Notes: generated by a model not told the origin, from the sequence alone. A stretch of DNA of 64,000 bases from Peromyscus leucopus (GCF_004664715.2 NC_051082.1:2948124-3012123); one strand, 5' to 3'; positions 11,526 to 23,964 are shown, counted from the stretch's first letter. A program made the numbers and translations.

Positions 11526-12489
11526 TGTGCTTCACTCCATCCTCTCCAATACTGTTCCTTGGGGGCTAAGCAGCCTTATCTCTGCCCAGGACACATCTGG
11601 GAGCCAGGAGCCAGGACACAGACAGCGGCAAGAGCTACTCCAGCCTGGCCACACCAGTTGCTCTCGCTTTGCACCAGCCCAGCTCTAGGCTCGATCACAG
11701 TGGCGTCATCCGAGCCCTCTCGGGAATCCACAGAGGGAGAAAGAGCCAGGAGTTGCCTGAGAATCCCACGTGCGTGAGGGAGAAACCCAGTGGTCTCGTT
11801 TGTTCCTTTCTCAGAACTGGTTCACTTTTAGATGGGGTCAGAGCAACTTCAAGACTGCCCCAAGGCCATGGTCACATCTAAGTCACCAGGTCCACCGGAG
11901 ACGGGAAACATCAAGGTGAAGTGCCTCCATTACCGAGGAAACCCTGTTCCATTTAGGAAAAAAATAGTGTTTCTCTTTCATATTACATAACTCTGGGAGG
12001 CAGTTGCTTAGCAACGGAGCCCAGTTGGCTGGGCCGGGAGTGGCTATTAACTCTTCCCCCAAGTCGGTTGACATTGGGTCTCCCTGGAAGGCTACCAACC
12101 ACCCCATTTCCATAACACTCACGCCTTTCATTTGTCCCTACACCAGGGAACAGACCTGGTCCCTTTGTCCCAGACCTGCAGCTCTGTCCTCCTGGGGAGG
12201 AGGGACAGGCAGCTCTCTGGGAAGACTCACTCCAGTTGTCTACAACCCCCAGGGAACCATCAAGAACCCACTGGGCCATATGACATGAGTGGAACAGAAC
12301 ACCTGGCGAGCAGCTGAAGCCATGTGCATACTTGGCTGTGGGGTAAACACCAGCAGGAGGGCTGAGCCTCCAGTGTGTGCCAAGACCAAGGTTAAACAGT
12401 GAGAACCAACAGGGAACAGGGTTGCCCATGCCCTCCCCCCATGCACAGACCTTATGTCCCCAAGGGCGAGACGGAATAAAAACAGATGA

Positions 12490-12600
12490 ATGACATCAGG
12501 TTCGGTGGTGCACAGAAGACTGAGGCAGGAGGATGGTGAATTTTGAGGTCAGCCTGGGTTGCACAGTGAGACCCTTTCTCCACAAAACTAAACAGAGTGC
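12490..12600 (+). repeat. B1 SINE fragment
   Basis: GGTTCGGTGGTGCACAGAAG, CTGAGGCAGGAGGATGGTGA and GAGGTCAGCCTGGGTTGCAC, then GTGAGACCCTTTCTC follow the B1 order with internal losses. Confidence 0.75.
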
Positions 12601-12744
12601 CTAAGTGATGTGAAGAAAATTATGTAAACTAGATCGTTCTGGTTGCTGCAGTTGCTTTGAAGGAAGTGAGTGGGACAGGGAGAGAGGATCTCAGTGGGAG
12701 AGGGGCGTGCCCACGTGTAAAGCTGTCTATGGGCATCTTGATTG

Positions 12745-12850
12745 GTCATTCTCACTATGAAGCTCAGGCTGGCCTGGAACTCACAATCCTCCTGCCTCAG
12801 CCTCCCAAGTGCACACACACTGCAGCCCCGCATGGCTGTAGAATGACATT
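12745..12850 (-). repeat. B1 SINE fragment, reverse
   Basis: GAAGCTCAGGCTGGCCTGGA, CTCACAATCCTCCTGCCTCA and GCCTCCCAAGTGC are reversed B1. Confidence 0.75.
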
Positions 12851-13440
12851 CTCCACTCAGGCCTGAACCTCTGGAGTCCTAGAGATGAACTCCTTCCGTC
12901 TCCCTCATCACACGCTCGGTGGCCGCCTGATCCAGCCACGGCTCCTGCAGTGATGAGGGCACTCTTCCGTCCACTGCATCCATGCACAGGTCGTTGGCTT
13001 GAATTTCACCCTCGGCCCCGCCTCCTCCCCATGGCTACGCAGCGTCCACTAAAGTTCAGGTCGCTGAGATGTCCAAGACGGTCCCCCTTTCATTCTCCAC
13101 CAAGAAGTTGAAACGAGTCTCCAAAAAATGAGCTCAGACCCACTCTGGTGTCTCTCAGAGCATCTTCACTGATGGCCTCCAAGCTCTTCCTGCAAGGCTA
13201 GGTGTGTTCTGGAACCTGTGTCTCCTGCCATCACTCAGAAGTGTCACAGTGCTTGTCTTGGTTTGCACACCACCAGGACCAGCCACAGTCTCCTCAGGGC
13301 CTCTGCGCTCACTCACAGCTTCCATTACTGCTGCTCCATGAGCCCCTCATCTGGAGACTGAAGTTTAGGGTTGTCTCCTCCAACCCCAGTGACCCCATCC
13401 CAGCATCCATGAGCATTTGGAAACTCAAGAGCGCTCAGTG

Positions 13441-13444
<4 letters not shown>

Positions 13445-13493
<49 letters not shown>

Positions 13494-13755
13494 CTCACAC
13501 CACAGGCCACCCAACATACATGCCACACATGCCATACCACACACATACATGCCACATACACACACAGATGCACACATGCCACACACACATACATACCACA
13601 CACACACACACACACACCACACCACACCACACCACACATGCTACACCACACACACATGCCACACACACCACACACCACATACCACACACGCCACACATGC
13701 CACACATTATACACACACGCACACACACACACCATATATATCACACACCACACAA
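13445..13755. repeat. Compound CA microsatellite
   Basis: Pure CA to about 13,491, then irregular ACCACA/CATGCCACA units to 13,755. Long H/T or C/V frames on both strands are spurious. Confidence 0.97.
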
Positions 13756-13936
13756 TTAAAAACAAATCTTTAAGAGATGAAAAAGCATGACTATAACAAC
13801 AAAGAGTGGCTGGAAGTTCCTGAGGCTTCTATACCCTGAACACAAGGTCACACACTTGCTAAGGTTTAGATATAATTAAATTTCCATGACCGGCCAATAA
13901 GGCAGGCATGACTCCTCCGCTGGACAAAACTGAAGT

Positions 13937-13938
<2 letters not shown>

Positions 13939-13998
<60 letters not shown>
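13939..13998. repeat. AG microsatellite
   Basis: Thirty AG units, uninterrupted. Confidence 0.98.
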
Positions 13999-14000
<2 letters not shown>

Positions 14001-14599
14001 GGGGAAACTCAGGCCCCACAGCTAGGCTGGAATTCGAACTCAGCTCCACCTGACTCTCAGAGACGGAGCCGCCGCCAGCGCTCTGCAGAGTTGGGCAGCA
14101 TCTTTCCCCCAGCCCCTCCCCCCTGCGTTGCAGCATGGACGGCTTCTCTCCCATGGGTGTGTGTAGTAGAGAGCCTGAGGGGCCATGGCTCGGCTCATTG
14201 TAGGAAAAACAATAACAACAACAAAACCCAGGCAGAGTCTGCCCATCTGAACAACCGGCACCGAGAAGACAAAGGGTGAACAGAAATAACTCGGCTCACT
14301 GAGTCACTCCTGACCGTGCCGGGGAGCCTTGGGGACATGTGGGGACGCTCTGCAGCAAGCGCCTCCCCCATCTCTTTATGTCCAACACCAACTGCTTTTT
14401 AAGTGTGTCAGCGGAGGGAGTTGGTGCCAAACGGTTCTGGAGGCTGAGGGACTCAGGCTGGGTTAAAATAAAACTGTGCGAGCCGCCCCTGTTTCTTGGG
14501 AGCTTAGGGCGTGATGAGCATCGGAGGAAGGTCTTCTGTGTATCTGTGTCTCCCAAAAATCCCTCCATATGGGTACCGTTTGGGGGGGGGGCAGATTGA

Positions 14600-14725
14600 T
14601 TTCTTTTTAAATACGAGGTCTTCTTAGGTAGTCGAGGATGGTTCCAGGCTGGTCATGAACTTGAAATCTTCCTTTCTCAGCCTCCTGAGGAGGGATTGCT
14701 GACATCACCATGACTTGTAGGACTC
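14600..14725 (-). repeat. Decayed B1-like SINE, reverse
   Basis: GTTCCAGGCTGGTCATGAAC, CTTCCTTTCTCAGCCTCCTG and a GGGATTGCTGACATCACCAT end resemble old reversed B1. Confidence 0.5.
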
Positions 14726-16059
14726 TTTCTTGTCTTCTTCCAAGGGAGGACTGAGATGTGGCTGCCCAAGGTGCACGGCTTGTGATTGGTGGGGCTAGGA
14801 TATGTACTGTGGAGGGTCAAGGTTGAGAGGGCAAGCTCTTACCGAAGGGGTTGATGTCCTCGACCCCAGCATCCTTGCCAGGTCCTCACCCACCTCCTCC
14901 CGAGACCCTGTGGCATACTAGCCCAGTGGTCAAGTCAGCCCAGGTCCCCAGAGAGCAGGAGATCAGCTTGGCAGGATGTGTGGCTACACAGATCACAGAT
15001 GGCTGGCCTGCCGGTGCATAGGGCTCCTACTTTCTGAATTCAGGGGAGAAGGCAGAGCCAGCCCCCATAACCTCATGTCAAGATGCAGTCATTCTCACAG
15101 ACGCCTGAAGACCAGTGACCTGAGACAATGCCATTAGCTTTTGCAGAGGCCCCAGAAGGAAACAGAACAAACCAGCCTCATAGCAGTCCACAGGCCTCCG
15201 GGGACTTTGGTTTGGCTGCCTGTGAGGGAGGGCTATGAGTTTAGTCCTGCTGTCCCAAGGCGTTTTTTTTCTGTCTTAAGCTTCTTCACTGAGCTGAGAT
15301 CTCCAATTCCCATGCATCCGACTTCCCCAACCCCTGGGCAGTCTTCAGAGTTTAGTAAGGAATTACTTCCTCCAGGAAGCCTTCTTTGAAACTCCCTGGG
15401 TCCCTGGCTGCTGTGGCTTAACTCAGCCACAGAACACAGTGCTTTCTGTCAAAATTTTCTGTGTACACATCCAACCTCCCCGTGCCAGCCTCTGGGTTTG
15501 GGGGCCAGAGGTTCTGCCCTTGTCAATTTCTTTACCCTGAGAGCCAGCATCCTTTGACGACGACACCAGGCCAAACTTAACACTGCTCACTGTTAAAGCG
15601 CTGATGTAATCATATCAGGGATATTGGGAGAATTTGATCCGAACAGCCGCAGGGAACCGGGCGGAGCTGAAAGCCTGGGGTGCCCCAACCGCACGGTGTC
15701 AAGAAACAAGGAAACAATGGGGAGATGGCTTTTCAGAGATGTAACATCCTGGACAGGTCGGCACAGGGCTTGTGTGTGTGTGGGGGAAGGGGCTAGGGTG
15801 GGACAACTGCTGTTTTCCATACACCCCTGAATGCCTGAGAAGATGAATTACATGTAAAGGCAAATGGTGAAGAGTCCTTTGCGAACTCACACACATCAGC
15901 TATTTTGGACAATATGGTGGACACAATAAAGAACTCACCATGTCTCACCAGGTCAGATGCAGTTCTGGAGACACACCTGCTCCATGACTGGGGTGGGGAC
16001 GTTACTGCCCCTCTCTGAATATGTGGGAGACGGAGCCCCAAGCCTCATTTCCCCAGGTT

Positions 16060-16262
16060 CTGCACACCTCTATTTTTGAGACAGGCTCTCTCACTGGCCT
16101 GGAGTTCCTCACATAGGCTGGGCTGACTGGCCAGCGAGTCCTGGGGATCTGTCTCTCTCCACTTGCCAGGCGCTGGGCTTTTTCCTCTGGGTTCTGGGGA
16201 TCAAACTTATGTCTTTGTGCTTGTGAGGCAAACACTTTCCCAGCTAAGCCACCTGCCCAGTC
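16060..16262 (-). repeat. B4-family SINE, reverse
   Basis: TTTTGAGACAGGCTCTCTCA, CACATAGGCTGGGCTGACTG, GGGTTCTGGGGATCAAACTT, CTTGTGAGGCAAACACTTTC and GCTAAGCCACC follow the full reversed B4 order. Confidence 0.82.
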
Positions 16263-16408
16263 CCTGCTTTTTGCTTCTTGATACAGAGCCTGTATGTAGC
16301 CCAGGCTGGCCTCAAACTCACCATGTAGCTGAGGATGACCTTGGACTCTTTAATCTTTCTACCTACCAAGTGCTGAGACCTCAGCGCACCCCCCACCACC
16401 ACGTTTTT
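16262..16408 (-). repeat. B1 SINE, reverse
   Basis: GTAGCCCAGGCTGGCCTCAA, CTCACCATGTAGCTGAGGAT and ACCAAGTGCTGAGACC are reversed B1, directly abutting the B4 before it. Confidence 0.8.
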
Positions 16409-16509
16409 AAGTAAGGCAACACTTGCCAGCTCAGGCATATTCCGCAGTTTTTGACATGTGTTTTTTTTGTGTTGACAGAGTGGCTGCTCTGCCCTGGGGC
16501 ATTCTCTCA

Positions 16510-16661
16510 GAAACACACACCCCACACCACACCACACCACACCACACCACACACACACCCAATACACACACCACATACACCACACATACACACACCATAC
16601 ACACCCCCCCCCACACACACATACACACCACACATACCACACACAGACAAACAATAACACA

Positions 16662-16738
<77 letters not shown>

Positions 16739-16796
16739 AGACACACACACCCCCCACCCCCCCCCCCCCCCCCCACCCCCCACCACCCACACCACA

Positions 16797-16835
<39 letters not shown>

Positions 16836-16875
16836 GCACGCACCACGCACGCACACGCACATGCACACACACACT
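16510..16875. repeat. Compound CA/C-run microsatellite
   Basis: ACACC repeats at the left, CA runs in the middle, an interrupted C-run at 16,749-16,785, then CA and GCAC units at the right. The 208-270 residue frames on both strands are artefacts. Confidence 0.97.
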
Positions 16876-17346
16876 GTGCCTCTGTTCACAATCCCCTCGC
16901 GGCCACAAGAGCAATTTGCTTTCATTATCTCCAATCTTTCAGCATTTCTTCAAACCTCTTTTTATAGCGGGGGTGGGGCACAGAAATCCTCTGTTCTCGA
17001 TGTGATCACAGGAAATAAATCTGCAATTTCACGTTTCAACAAGCCATCCACACACACCCCGTGGCAGGAGGGGCTGGGATCTCCAGCCGAGGCTTGGGTT
17101 CATCGTTTCTGTTGGGGACAGGCGTGTCCAGGAGGCAGCAGGGAGGAGGTTAAAGCCTCCCACCGGCTCCCGTGCCCAGGCAGCTGTTCTGCCTCACCTG
17201 CCTCCTCCGCTAAGAACCTGGGAATTACAGGCTGAACAGCTTGGGAAACTGGCCCATTTTACCCATTAGGCCCTGAGGGCTACAAGCTTTTTAATAGCCC
17301 ATGAAAACACCTGAGAGCTGCCAACACTATATTGGCTCAAAAATTG

Positions 17347-17369
17347 AAAAAAAAAAAAAAAAAAAAAAA
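17347..17369. repeat. A(23) homopolymer
   Basis: Uninterrupted run of 23 A in AT-rich DNA. No SINE body is recognisable in front of it. Confidence 0.97.
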
Positions 17370-17799
17370 GGCGGAAAAGCAAAAATAAAACCACAGAGCA
17401 AAATTAATAAAGGCTTAAATGAAATGTTTCTAGAACACTCCATTATGTCAACCTTGGTATTTTTTTTTAATTCAGTGTTCATAAAAGTTTCATTATGTTT
17501 AGAAATAAGGTTAGGTTGATGGGCTGCAGTCTCATTTTATAAGGATTCCTGAGGATGCATGCTGACTTTGAAGAAATTACAGGAAAATATAAAATGGGAA
17601 CATACCTACTAATGAAATAATTTCAAAATTATCATTGCAAGCTTCTTCTATGATGCCGCAATAAAAGAGGATTTAAATTTGTGTGTTTTGAGGCAAGCAG
17701 GAGACTTCAACGTGAGCTTGCTTAGGGCCAACGAGGTCTTCAAATGGTCTTGCATGAGATGGGCTGGCATGCAAAAGGAGCTAAGTAGATAAAACATGT

Positions 17800-18350
17800 A
17801 TTCATTAACACATGGGTGCGTGGAGAGGTGACTAGGAATGGGAGATGTGTGGAAAGTTGGGTAAGCCTGTGAGTATGTGGATGAGCCAATAAATGGATGG
17901 GTAGAGAGATAGATGGACTTTAGGGAAGGCAAGATGGCTCCTGGGTGAAGGAGTGAGCGGTGTTGCCAGGCCTGACCACCCGAGTTTGATCCCCGGGATC
18001 CGTGTGGGAGAAGGAGAGAGCTGGCTCCACAAAGTTGCCCTCTTCCCTCCACATGCACCCACACAAATCCATAAATGTAACAGAAGAGACTTGCAAGGGT
18101 TAATGAATCAATGGCAGGATGGATGGGTGGGCAGATGGTTGGAGAGATGAGTGGATGCAAGGAGAGACAAGTGATGGATGGATGGAAGGAAAGATGGATA
18201 GAGATACAGATGGACTAATTAATGGATGGTCTGATAAATGGGTTGGCGGGGGTTGATGGACTGATGAAGGGTGGATGGATGAATAGGTTAAGGATGCTTG
18301 CGTGGATGGAAGGAAGATGGGATGATGTAAGGTTGACGACTAAAAGTGAA
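17800..18350. repeat. Degenerate GGAT array
   Basis: Scattered GGATGGATGG, TGGATGGA and GATAGATGG units spread over more than 500 bases, split by a SINE at 17,930-18,085. An old, decaying GGAT microsatellite. Confidence 0.8.
17930..18085 (+). repeat. B2/B3-type SINE inside the GGAT array
   Basis: CAAGATGGCTCCTGGGTGAA, GTTTGATCCCCGGGATCCGT, GTTGCCCTCTTCCCTCCACA and the tail AAATCCATAAATGTAAC give a B3 with head, body and A-rich tail. GGAT units lie on both sides. Confidence 0.72.
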
Positions 18351-18559
18351 ATGGACAGTGAACGGGCAGGGAGAGAGTGATGGGCAGACAACTGGACAGA
18401 GAGACCATTGGAAGGACATACAGATGGGGTGATGAAGGTAACTTTCTCAGTGTCGTGCAGTGAGCTTGTGGCTGTCCCCCGATTCCTTACGCTTCGCCCT
18501 TCAGGAAAAACATTAACACTCCCGCGTCTCCTCAGGCTCAAGGATGGGAGCGTCCTAGA

Positions 18560-18640
18560 GATGATGTGATCCAATTCAGTCATTTACAGGTGAAGAAACC
18601 GAGGCAGGAGGAATGGAAGGGATTTGGCTGATGGCAGGCT
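18560..18640 (-). repeat. MIR fragment, reverse
   Basis: CATTTACAGGTGAAGAAACC with GAGGCAGGAGG is the reversed MIR 3' segment. Confidence 0.55.
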
Positions 18641-19224
18641 GACTTCACTCTCACTGGGTCACGGCTTCACGGTTACTTCTTAGCAAGCCCCAGCTAGAGC
18701 CAGTTGCTCAGACACTTGGAGCATGATACGTATCCAATAGCGGCTCCTGCTATGAACCCCAGCACCTCCCTGCACCCCCTTACTGTCCAGAAGTCAGGGT
18801 TGTCTCAGGGCTGGGCTCACATCACTTTTTCTCTGTCTGCGAGGTGCTTCTGCCTAACTCACGGGCATCACTTTATTCCCGGGTGTCTGGGGTGTTGACA
18901 ATTAAGACTTGATGGGAGGAAAGGGAGATCCTTCATCTCCTGACATCCTTGGGTGTTCCTGTGGCTTTCCCCTGGTGACAACTTTCCCATTCTGTCTTTT
19001 TCTCTCAGTCCACATGCTGGGAACCCAGGGATAGATTCCTGCACAGTGGCCATGGTGGCTTCTTCAAGAATGAGTCCATAAGCCACATCACCATACGGAG
19101 AACCATATAGAGCACACACAAGCACCTCCACTACCTTGTGAAAGATATGCTGTTATAAAATCCCTGTTAATGATGAGGTAACTAAGGCACCAAGAGATTA
19201 AATGATGTTTCTGTGACTCTACTG

Positions 19225-19265
19225 GACAGCAGGGGATTGAACTCAGGGAACCTGAGCATGCATAA
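19225..19265 (-). repeat. Possible ID fragment, reverse
   Basis: GCAGGGGATTGAACTCAGGG followed by GAGCATGC resembles the reverse of an ID (tRNA-Ala-derived) SINE. It is very short. Confidence 0.4.
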
Positions 19266-19734
19266 CCCTGAGTTAACTTGCATTTCAGACTTGGACTTTG
19301 GCTATATAGGAAATCCCTCCCAAAACACAGGTTTTTTTTTTTGTTGTTGTTTTTGTTTTTTTTTAAATAAACTTAGTTCCATCAGGTGCCTGAACCCCAG
19401 CTTCCCAGGAGCTGGCCACGGAGCATCTGACTCTTGGACCCTTAACTCCGCGTGCGCACTGGAGAGCCTGATTTTCTGGGAATGTACTTCCTGAAAGGAT
19501 TCTGTCCCAAGTGCTCATTCCAAACAGGGTCTCTCTTCACCCAGAAGGCCACTGGGAAACAGTACAGCTGGAATCTACAGGCAGATAGGAACACTCACGT
19601 CGGGACAGAGACTATGTAGAGAATAAATACTTTCATGTGCCCAAAAAGGCTGTGATGAATGGCTGGAGACCTGGAGGGTCTGGGCAGAAAGAGCCCTCAA
19701 TCCAATTTTGTGGGATGATTTCCTAAACTAATTT

Positions 19735-19985
19735 AACGTGTGTGGTAGGTGGGGGTGGTTGCGTGTGAGTGCACGCACATGTGTGTGGTGAGGTTGGAGG
19801 TCACAGTGTGGCTCTTCTTCAGACACATCTATTTTGGTTTTGAAGCAGGGTCTCTCACTGGGGGCCTGGGGCTTGCTGGCATTAGAAGCAGATGCTCCCA
19901 CACCCCAATTTCAGGGGGGTTCTGAGCGTGGAACTTAGATCCTCAGGTTCGCTCACTTTATCTACTGAGCCACCTCCTCGGCCAC
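19735..19985 (-). repeat. B4-family SINE, reverse
   Basis: GT-rich tail remnant, GAGGTTGGAGGTCACAGTGT, GAAGCAGGGTCTCTCACTGG, then TTAGATCCTCAGGTTCGC and TCTACTGAGCCACCTCCTCG follow the reversed B4 order. Confidence 0.7.
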
Positions 19986-20039
19986 TTGAACGCTCTCATC
20001 ATGTAGATGTTACCTGCGATCTCAGCTCAAAGTAGTTTA

Positions 20040-20205
20040 GGAAAAGTGGTGATTTGGGAACTGGGTTTGTGATTCACACCTGTAAATCCAGGGTTTGGAG
20101 CCTGAGGCGGGGGGCTCCTGAGTTTGAGGCTAACCTAGACTACAGACCGAGTTCAAGACTACTCTGGGCTCCATGGTGAGACCCTGCCTCACCCCCCCCC
20201 ACTCC
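20040..20205 (+). repeat. B1 SINE
   Basis: GTGATTCACACCTGTAAATC, GAGTTTGAGGCTAACCTAGA and GGTGAGACCCTGCCTC follow B1. The A-rich tail is replaced by a C/A-rich run (20,190-20,220). Confidence 0.75.
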
Positions 20206-20309
20206 CCCACTCACCCCCGCCAACGCTCTGGGAGAGAGTAAGCGTAGCATTCTGGGAAGAACCGTGACTCCTGAGTTAGAACGGCACGGAAGCGAACCCC
20301 GCCGTGAGA

Positions 20310-20310
<1 letters not shown>

Positions 20311-20343
<33 letters not shown>
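20311..20343. repeat. C(33) homopolymer
   Basis: Thirty-three consecutive C on the plus strand, inside what looks like a MIR remnant (20,245-20,395). A G-run on the opposite strand can form G-quadruplexes. The length may be affected by sequencing error. Confidence 0.95.
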
Positions 20344-20345
<2 letters not shown>

Positions 20346-20639
20346 CACAGGACTTCATGTTCCCGTGGCGTTTCCTCATCTGTGACACAACAGTACAGGA
20401 CTCACGGTGTTGCTGCAGGAAGGACATGCAATTTCTTCTTCAGCAGGCACTTTATACATGATCTCCAAGCAAGCTGATGGATTCCATCCCTGCCTCAGTT
20501 TCCATATCTGTAAGCCGTGGATTCTTTCAAAAGTCCCTTTGGGGCTTACAAGGTTTCTGGGTAGACTAGCAAGGTAATGAATGGAAGGAGAGGCCTATTC
20601 TGGAAGCCAAACGCAGCCTAAGCGTCGGCAGTATCACAT

Positions 20640-20790
20640 CTGTTAGCGCTAAAGCAACCGGAGTTACTCTGTTATTAATACTTACAGCGGGTATTAATCC
20701 TTGTTATGACGCCCTGCCACGATTATGGCCGCTGACGCTGTAAATGAATACTAATACCGTCTCTTAGATCCCGCCCGCAATGTCTCACAA
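20640..20790. promoter_or_regulatory. Candidate conserved non-coding element
   Basis: Unique, balanced-composition DNA among repeats with TTATTAATAC, GGTATTAATCC (an Otx/Pitx-type TAATCC), TACTAATACC and GATTATGGCCGCTGACGC. Clusters of homeodomain-like TAAT cores in unique intronic DNA of a neuronal gene are suggestive only. Conservation cannot be tested here. Confidence 0.35.
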
Positions 20791-21423
20791 CGCCCTCTGG
20801 GGTTAAGAGGGACCACGCTTGAAATGAGAACCTGGGATTGTGGCATTTCTGTCGCATCCGCTGCATTTCAAAAACAAACAAGGCGAGGACTCTCTGTATA
20901 AACAGACACAGATAAACCTACAACCCAGCATGGGCGGGGGGGATGACGGTGAGCACACACACACAGCCGCCCACCACAGCACCACAGGGACAGCTCTGAT
21001 CACAACCAGGAAGGGGGAAAAATGGCCACAGGGTCTCTGCCACACCCCCTTCAAGACTCAGATCTTTTTCCTTTCTTTGAATCCAAGTTGGCCTCAGGGA
21101 CTTGATCTGATTTCAGGGGTGCAGTGTGCACATCCCAGTGCTGCCCGCTCCCACCCCCCGTCCCCAACTTTTGGCTTTTATTCTTCTAGACAATTCCCCC
21201 TTGGAATGGGGCCACACTGGGAGAAACCTGAGCCAGGGCGGCGTACATAGGAAAGGAGCCCCACTTGCAGGCCCAGGTGATCAGTGCTATCAACAGTGAC
21301 CCCCGAGAACCTTCCAGCCCATGGAAGCCTCTGGATGCTTGTGTATCTGCTCAGTACCCCATGTAGCAGAACAGCTTCCCTGCGGAGCCCAGCCAGATCC
21401 CAGGCACATGAGACTCCTGTTTA

Positions 21424-21450
21424 TTTTTTTTTTTTTTTTTTTTTTTTTTT
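21424..21450. repeat. T(27) homopolymer
   Basis: Uninterrupted T-run. No reversed SINE body follows it. Confidence 0.95.
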
Positions 21451-21829
21451 AGCCGTTAAGCTCTCTGGGATTGTGTAGCGGCAGGCAACTCAGAACATGG
21501 AACAATGCTAAATCAGCCCACAGCACTGGGAAGACTCCCTGGAAGAGGAGGCATTTGGACGTCACTGGGGAAGTATGCCATGCCTATGCAGGGACAAAGG
21601 ACTCCAGCTGTCAATCACAGGTGTCCCTCTTCTCATGATGCTACCAAGTCCAGGGGACCGGGGCAAAGCTCTGTGGATAAGCGGCATTGCAAGTCTCCTC
21701 TCATCCGAATAATGGAGAATTCTCTACAGGGATCAGCCCGGCGTCACCGCTTTAAATCAAAACGACAAGCCCTCCAAACTGGTTCAGGTGGCTCGCGCAT
21801 TTATAAAAAACGTCTTTTGCCAGAACGAG

Positions 21830-21990
21830 CTTGCGACGTCTAATTCCTGCCCCAAGCACATTTTTATAGTTAAGCTGTACTGTAAATGTCATTTAATTTA
21901 CCCAGTAACGTTTGGGCAGATAGTAAATGGTAGCATACACTGGATTCTTTTTTTGTCTGGTCTGATCAGGATTCAGGAGGAGAGACTGTG
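21830..21990. promoter_or_regulatory. Candidate conserved non-coding element
   Basis: AT-rich unique stretch with CATTTAATTTACCCAGTAAC and TTTTTATAGTTAAGC, free of recognised repeats. Inferred only from composition and context. Confidence 0.25.
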
Positions 21991-22569
21991 AATTAATCGT
22001 CGTAGGCTCCGATTGATAGTCTTTTAGTCCCTTCTCTGCTGCATTTCCTGTGTTCTAGATGTTAAGGGAAGAACAAAGAAGGGCCTGGTAGGTGGGGGGT
22101 GGGGTGGGGTGGGCCAGGGTGAGCTGGGGGTATCAGCCAGGTGGGAGCCCTAGGCTTTCGCTTGCCATCCACCGGCCCCTTCCTGCCTGTGCTGGAGAGA
22201 GGCTGCCCCTGGAGTGGGCGCTGGGGCAACATTCCAATGTCCATGACCTTAGCTGGGGCAAGAAGCAACCAGCAGGCTGCCTTATGGAGAGCAGGGGGCA
22301 GTGGGAATCGTCAGACCTTCTCTTCAAGGAGCTCCTGAAGGACTCTGCTTCGTCTGTTTAATGCTTCTGCACCATAAACAGCGTTTTCCATCTCAAACAG
22401 GCCCCACCCTGCTTGCACATGAAGCTGAAAAGACCCCCTCCTCATCTCCTGTCCCCCAGGGTCCTGTGGGAGCCTGTCTCTTCCGCTCCAAAGATTCTCT
22501 GTCTGGCTGAACGTCACGAACTTGCAGGACCCTGTGTCAAAGTCCAGCGTGGAGGAAGACCTCTGCTCA

Positions 22570-22930
22570 TGGGCTCAGTTAGCACAATGGTGGTTTTTCT
22601 CGACCAGATACTTGAAGCAACTTCAGGGGGAGATGGATTTATTCTGGCTCATGGTTTAGACTACAGTCTGTGGTGACGGAGAAGGCGTGGGAGGGGCAGG
22701 AGTGTGAGGTGGGGCTGCCCACATTACGTCATTATGTCCTCCGTCAGGAAGCAGAGAGCAGACAGGATGAGGGGCCGGGCGGTGATGCCTCAAAGCCTGT
22801 TTCTACCACATCTGTGGACGCTCCCCTTCCTAAAGGTCCCACAATCTCCCAGACCATTCCAGCAGCCGAGGAGAAAGCCTTCAAACACAAACACCGTCGG
22901 GGGACACTTCACCTTCAAATCACAACCCCT
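22570..22930. repeat. Rodent interspersed repeat (RMER/LTR-like)
   Basis: AGGGGGAGATGGATTTATTC, GGCTCATGGTTTAGACTACA, CAGGAAGCAGAGAGCAGAC, TCCCACAATCTCCCAG and a terminal GGGGGACACTTCACCTTCAA with ATCACAACC match an abundant rodent repeat. I am unsure of its exact family name. Confidence 0.55.
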
Positions 22931-23032
22931 TAGCAAGCACACCCCTCCCCCACATCTAGCATCTGTGAACCCACCATCTCCACTCAGAGTCAGCACCCTC
23001 CACGTGACCCCAGTGATGGCTGAGGTTCCTGA

Positions 23033-23035
<3 letters not shown>

Positions 23036-23088
<53 letters not shown>

Positions 23089-23305
23089 CCTGGGGTTGGT
23101 GTTGAGCTCTTCCTCAATTGCTGTCTATTGTACTCCCCGAGGCAGGGTCTCACACCTGAACCCAGAGCTCCAATTCCACTAGTCTATCTAGCCAGCTTCT
23201 CCAGGACCCCATCTCTGCCTTTTGAGCCCTGGCATTTATGTGGGTTCTGGGGTTCCATCCTGGTGCGGAAAACACGTTAGCCTCTGAGGCATCTCCCATC
23301 CTAGA
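23036..23305 (-). repeat. GT microsatellite and B4 SINE, reverse
   Basis: A (GT)25 run (23,036-23,085) leads into GAGGCAGGGTCTCACACCTG, CCCAGAGCTCCAATTCCACT, ATCTAGCCAGCTTCTCC and GGGTTCTGGGGTTCCATCCT, a reversed B4. Confidence 0.7.
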
Positions 23306-23964
23306 ACAACTTTCTCTTTAACGTCACCTCTGAACTCCGCTGCCCTCTTCTTGGGGACCCAACCACACTGGCTTTACACTCTTCCTGCAAATGCTTTAAG
23401 CTCCAGCCAGTTCCCCATGGAGAGCAGGGAAGTGCGGATAGAGAGTGCCCCCACCCAGCTGCAGCCGGTCCGGTCCCCTGTAAGCGAGGGAGCAGAAAGG
23501 CAGGCTGATGGTCGCCATAACTCATGTCCACCCTGCCATCCCTGGAGCATCACAGCCCTGCACTTGGCACACAGGAGGCCGGGGTGTGATCGATTACACA
23601 CTTCACGGGGCCACATTTCCCCGGCTCATTAAAAGAGTTAACTGGATTTACCAGGAAGATGAGCCATCAGAGTATGGCTGCCACTGAGGGGGAATGAAGT
23701 GGGTGGAGAGGAGCGTCCACTCCATCCATGTCACTGGGAAGAAGCGGACCCTCTTAGGGTCACAGAGGCAGGATTCACACCTGGGGCCACGTGGGCTGCA
23801 GCCAATCACACCATCTCTTCAGGGCTCAGTGGTAGTTATACTGCAGGGATGCAGGAGCCGACTCCAAAGGCCAGTGTGGGGCTTCATTGAGGAAGGAAAT
23901 ATAAATACAGTGACTTCGAGGAAAGACTCACAGAGGGGACTGGCTAGTGACCAGCCGTCCGGGC

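Noticed and set aside
16423..17235. 270-codon histidine/threonine-rich frame and its opposite-strand counterparts
   Set aside because: Translation of the CA/C-run microsatellite, with flanking DNA read through by chance.
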